The translations under genes were made by a program, and so were the position numbers. From CAZAJS01 sp964485635 (GTDB taxonomy: Bacteria > Pseudomonadota > Gammaproteobacteria > Francisellales > Francisellaceae), in the NCBI GenBank assembly GCA_964485635.1, contig CAZAJS010000023.1, forward strand, positions 1 to 17,099: a stretch of 17,099 nt of DNA, written 5' to 3'. Below the pieces are notes generated by a model. It was not told where the DNA came from. It saw only the letters and a program-made list of their open reading frames with translations, and ran no database searches. Below are positions 14,151 through 17,099 of the stretch, in pieces. Every line of letters begins with the position of its first letter. Position 1 is the stretch's first letter.

Positions 14151-15347
14151 TTAAAGTAAATAACTGCTATCAGTCCATTCAAAAGCTGTGATGTGTGACT
14201 CATAGCCTTTTGAAAAACCAATAACTTTAAAATTTTCAGCTAAATCCGTTCCTAATGTTAACTGTTTGACTTGTTGAGCTTGAGATATTTGTTTTGCCGT
14301 ATCCCAATGAGCACAATGTTGTGCATACAATTGGCTAATTCCGGCTGCCTGTAAAAAACTGCCTTGTGTTGTATATCCATCTAATACCCAGCCACAATGA
14401 TCCGCCGCTTGTGCCACATGGGTGAAATCAACATGCGCGGTTATATCTTGGAGTCCGACGTAAATAAAAGGGTCTGAATGAACTCGATGCTGATAATAAC
14501 ATTGTAATGTTCCATCATAACGGTCTGATTGGTAATAAAGCTGTCGGTGATAACCATAATCACATAATAAAATAACGCCGCTATTTAAACATTCGTCAAT
14601 TGCCGATAACCAACCATCAATCCATGGGTTAAATTCAAAACGCTGGCCTTCTGATAAGACGACCCCATCGGCTTGTAATGCCGACATATGCTGTTGAAAT
14701 ATCTCATTTGATGGATGATTCGCCCAATTAAAAGCATTATCTTTTAGTTGCACGCCAAGTCGTTGCCACTTTTCATTTGATTGGACCTCAAATCGTTCTA
14801 CAGGCATGGCATCAAGTACTTCATTGGCAAATACAATGGCATCGACTTGCTTGGTTGGCAATTGGTTCAACCATGTTATTCGTCCCATTAATTCATCTGG
14901 TAAATGTTGCTGTAAATACTGTTTTTGACGCTGGATGAGTGCTGGGCTTAATTCAATAATATAATAAAATGCCGGGTGTCGGTTTTGTCGGGCTAAAGCA
15001 ATCAAACAGTCTTTTGCAAACTGGCCATGTCCAGCCCCAAATTCAATAATCCCTGCATGTTCAGGAAGGTTTGTCAAAATTTCATTAAACACCTGTGCCC
15101 ACGTTTCACCAAATAACTGTGTCATTGAGGGGGCTGTTACGAAGTCACCTTCAGCGCCAATTTTAGGAACGGTTGCTTGATAATATCCAAATTCAGGTGC
15201 ATATAAAGCTTGTTGCATATAGTCACAAAAGCTGATTGTTTGCGTTTCAGATTGTTCAATACGTGATTGAATCCGTTGCTGTAAAGTCTCAGTATGAGCC
15301 TGAGCTTGTGGCGTTAAATCTGGTAAATCATGGGCTGATGTATTCAA
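14151..15347 (-). CDS. SAM-dependent methyltransferase, MidA/NDUFAF7 (DUF185) family
   Basis: The product (398 residues from this start) belongs to the class I methyltransferase family of mitochondrial NDUFAF7/MidA, which dimethylates an arginine on a complex I subunit; the bacterial substrate is not established. Family marks are LYAPEFGYY (48-56), GDFVTAPS (67-74), the SAM-binding EFGAGHG (102-108), FANEVLDAMPVERF and LLCDYGYH. The frame is open back to a TTG at 15422 and an ATG at 15410, but neither has a ribosome site. The TTG at 15347 has AAGGA at 15355-15359 with a 7-base spacer, gives an N-terminus ending near the usual family start, and lies downstream of a good promoter (15393-15422) that the longer versions would overlap. 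I therefore prefer 15347; ATG 15410 (419 residues) is the main alternative. It lies between clpB and the phosphohexomutase. Confidence 0.85.
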   Translation of the reverse strand: MNTSAHDLPDLTPQAQAHTETLQQRIQSRIEQSETQTISFCDYMQQALYAPEFGYYQATVPKIGAEGDFVTAPSMTQLFGETWAQVFNEILTNLPEHAGIIEFGAGHGQFAKDCLIALARQNRHPAFYYIIELSPALIQRQKQYLQQHLPDELMGRITWLNQLPTKQVDAIVFANEVLDAMPVERFEVQSNEKWQRLGVQLKDNAFNWANHPSNEIFQQHMSALQADGVVLSEGQRFEFNPWIDGWLSAIDECLNSGVILLCDYGYHRQLYYQSDRYDGTLQCYYQHRVHSDPFIYVGLQDITAHVDFTHVAQAADHCGWVLDGYTTQGSFLQAAGISQLYAQHCAHWDTAKQISQAQQVKQLTLGTDLAENFKVIGFSKGYESHITAFEWTDSSYLL

Positions 15348-15392
15348 AGAAGCATCCTTGATCAAATTTGATGATTCATCGCGAATACCTCT

Positions 15393-15422
15393 ATTATAAT
15401 CAAAGCCCATCGTGCTTAGCAA
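15393..15422 (-). promoter_or_regulatory. Promoter at the clpB/methyltransferase junction
   Basis: On the minus strand a perfect TATAAT (-10, 15393-15398) lies 18 bases after TTGCTA (-35, 15417-15422), just past the clpB stop at 15426. The start would be near 15386, leaving about 39 nt before the preferred TTG start at 15347. It would transcribe the methyltransferase and probably the phosphohexomutase independently of clpB. Confidence 0.55.
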
Positions 15423-15425
15423 GCA

Positions 15426-17099
15426 TTAAGACTGATCTGCTTGAAATGTAAAATCATTATCCTTGACATCAATTTCAATTGTCTGGCCTGGTTTAAACTT
15501 GCCTGTTAATAAATCTTGCGACAATGGGTTTTCTATATATTGTTGAATCGCACGTTTCAGTGGTCGAGCACCAAAGACCGGATCAAACCCAACTGCTGCA
15601 ATTTTCTCATAAGCGGCTTCGGTCAAGGCCAAGTCCATATCTCGTGCTTGCAAACGCTGTTGTAAACGCTTAATTTGTAATTTAGCAATTTGTTTAATCA
15701 TAGCTTGATCAAGCGGTTCAAAAACAACCAGCTCATCGATTCGGTTAATAAACTCGGGTCTAAAATGTTGCAAGACTTGTGTCATGACTTCTGATTTGAT
15801 TGCACTATAATCTTGGCTTTGTGCTTTTTCTTGAATCAAGTCTGACCCTAAATTTGACGTCATAATAAGCACAGTGTTTTTAAAATCAACCGTTCGACCA
15901 TGACTATCGGTCAAACGTCCATCATCTAACACTTGTAATAATAAATTAAAGACTTCAACATGAGCCTTTTCAATTTCATCAAATAAAATGACAGAGTATG
16001 GTTTGCGACGTACATGCTCCGTTAGGTATCCGCCTTGTTCATAGCCGACATATCCAGGAGGCGCACCAATCAAACGTGCCACAGCATGTTTTTCCATAAA
16101 TTCAGACATATCTAGTCGCAACATCGCCTCATCCGTATCAAATAAAAACTCAGCCAGTCCTTTTGTTAACTCGGTTTTCCCCACCCCCGTTGGGCCTAAG
16201 AACATAAATGAACCAATAGGACGGTTAGGATCAGCCAAACCAGAGCGTGATCTTCGTACAGCATTACAAACAGATTCTACCGCTGGTTTTTGACCAATGA
16301 CACGTTTTTCTAACCAGCTTTCCATTGCCACAAGCTTATCGCGTTCACCTTCTAACATTTTTGCCACAGGAATCCCTGTGGATTTTGATAAAACCTGAGC
16401 AATTTCATTTTCTGTGACACTGGTTTTAACAAGCGCATTTTTGGGTTTTTCTTGATTTTCCTCTTGTTTTTTCACTGATTCAATTTGTGCTTCTAAAGTA
16501 GGAATGGTGCCATATTGCAGCTCTGCCATTTTGCTTAAATCACCTTGACGGTGCGCCGCCTCTAAATCGATTTTAGCTTGATCTAATTGTTCTTTTAGCT
16601 TTTGGGTACTTTGTGATTGTGCTTTTTCTTGCTTCCACTGCTCCTCGAGTGTTGCATACTCTTTTTCTAGCTCGTCAATTTGATCCTCAACAGATTTCAA
16701 CCGTTTTTCTGAGGCATCATCTTTTTCCTTTTTTAATTGCTCACGTTCCATTTTTAACTGAATCATGCGTCGGTAAAGTGTCTCCATTGATTCAGGTCGC
16801 GAATCAATTTCCATGCGAATTTGGCTTGCTGCTTCATCCATCAAATCAATCGCTTTATCCGGCAATTGTCGATCGGTGATATAACGATGCGATAATTGTG
16901 CCGCAGCAACTAAAGCAGGATCGGTAATTTCAACACCATGATGCACTTCATAGCGTTCTTTTAATCCTCGTAAAATCGCGATGGTATCTTCAACACTTGG
17001 CTCATCAATTAATACTTTTTGAAAGCGACGCTCTAAAGCAGGATCTTTTTCAATATTTTCACGATAGTCATCAAGGGTTGTTGCACCTACACAGTGTAA
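15426..17099 (-). CDS. clpB: ATP-dependent disaggregase ClpB (Hsp104 family), 5' end outside window
   Basis: The 557 residues seen are roughly the last two thirds of ClpB (E. coli 857), the hexameric AAA+ unfoldase that works with DnaK to dissolve protein aggregates. The frame is open to the window edge, where it reads LHCVGATTLDDYRENIEKD, the end of the first ATPase domain with its arginine finger in ALERRFQ. The middle-domain coiled coil spans about fragment residues 95-215 and is the DnaK-contact module that separates ClpB from ClpA/ClpC. The second ATPase domain has Walker A GPTGVGKT (302-309), Walker B VILFDE (370-375) and sensor 2 GARPLKR (510-516). No heat-shock promoter can be judged because the 5' end is missing. 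No clear terminator follows the stop; the next gene's promoter begins 4 bases later. Confidence 0.98.
   Translation of the reverse strand, partial: LHCVGATTLDDYRENIEKDPALERRFQKVLIDEPSVEDTIAILRGLKERYEVHHGVEITDPALVAAAQLSHRYITDRQLPDKAIDLMDEAASQIRMEIDSRPESMETLYRRMIQLKMEREQLKKEKDDASEKRLKSVEDQIDELEKEYATLEEQWKQEKAQSQSTQKLKEQLDQAKIDLEAAHRQGDLSKMAELQYGTIPTLEAQIESVKKQEENQEKPKNALVKTSVTENEIAQVLSKSTGIPVAKMLEGERDKLVAMESWLEKRVIGQKPAVESVCNAVRRSRSGLADPNRPIGSFMFLGPTGVGKTELTKGLAEFLFDTDEAMLRLDMSEFMEKHAVARLIGAPPGYVGYEQGGYLTEHVRRKPYSVILFDEIEKAHVEVFNLLLQVLDDGRLTDSHGRTVDFKNTVLIMTSNLGSDLIQEKAQSQDYSAIKSEVMTQVLQHFRPEFINRIDELVVFEPLDQAMIKQIAKLQIKRLQQRLQARDMDLALTEAAYEKIAAVGFDPVFGARPLKRAIQQYIENPLSQDLLTGKFKPGQTIEIDVKDNDFTFQADQS

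Overview
The window is a stretch of conserved housekeeping chromosome from an AT-rich gammaproteobacterium. The class is suggested by the end of an RpoS-type sigma factor, an initiator tRNA placed directly upstream of rimP-nusA-infB (the metY position of Escherichia coli), AlgC-type phosphohexomutase, ZapE and RluC. The large-loop MFS permease, the RNase II-family enzyme without a recognisable cold-shock start, and a recA with no visible LexA box fit a Legionellales/Coxiella-like lineage better than an enteric one. That placement is inference; I cannot name a genus.

Layout. Plus strand, 1-3790: the 3' end of rpoS (to 356), then a probable three-gene unit with its own promoter at 382-410: an MFS permease (447-1772), zapE (1769-2824, 4-bp ATGA overlap) and rluC (2831-3790). 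From 3832 to the end everything is on the minus strand. Read in the direction of transcription (right to left) it runs: the C-terminal two thirds of clpB (17099-15426), a MidA/NDUFAF7-type methyltransferase, an AlgC-type phosphomannomutase/phosphoglucomutase, recA, recX, initiator tRNA-fMet with a strong terminator, rimP, nusA, infB, rbfA, and a VacB/RNase II-family exoribonuclease. No gap without a gene exceeds 300 bases; the longest are 10907-10998/11076-11122 around the tRNA and 5695-5845 between rbfA and the RNase.

How the genes work together. tRNA-fMet, RimP (30S maturation), NusA (elongation/termination), IF2 (binds the charged initiator tRNA) and RbfA (30S maturation) form the classical transcription-translation operon. 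The usual next genes truB-rpsO-pnp do not follow rbfA; an RNase II-family gene with its own promoter stands there instead. RecA and its modulator RecX overlap by 38 nt. ClpB, the methyltransferase and the phosphohexomutase are packed within a few dozen bases of each other, but a good promoter lies at the clpB/methyltransferase junction, so the methyltransferase and mutase can be expressed separately.

I found no mobile element, CRISPR array, prophage, toxin-antitoxin pair or defence system, and I see no undescribed multi-gene system. The points most worth a second look are the U1-U72 mismatch in the initiator tRNA, the RNase architecture and its position, the start of the methyltransferase gene, and the absence of a LexA site at recA.
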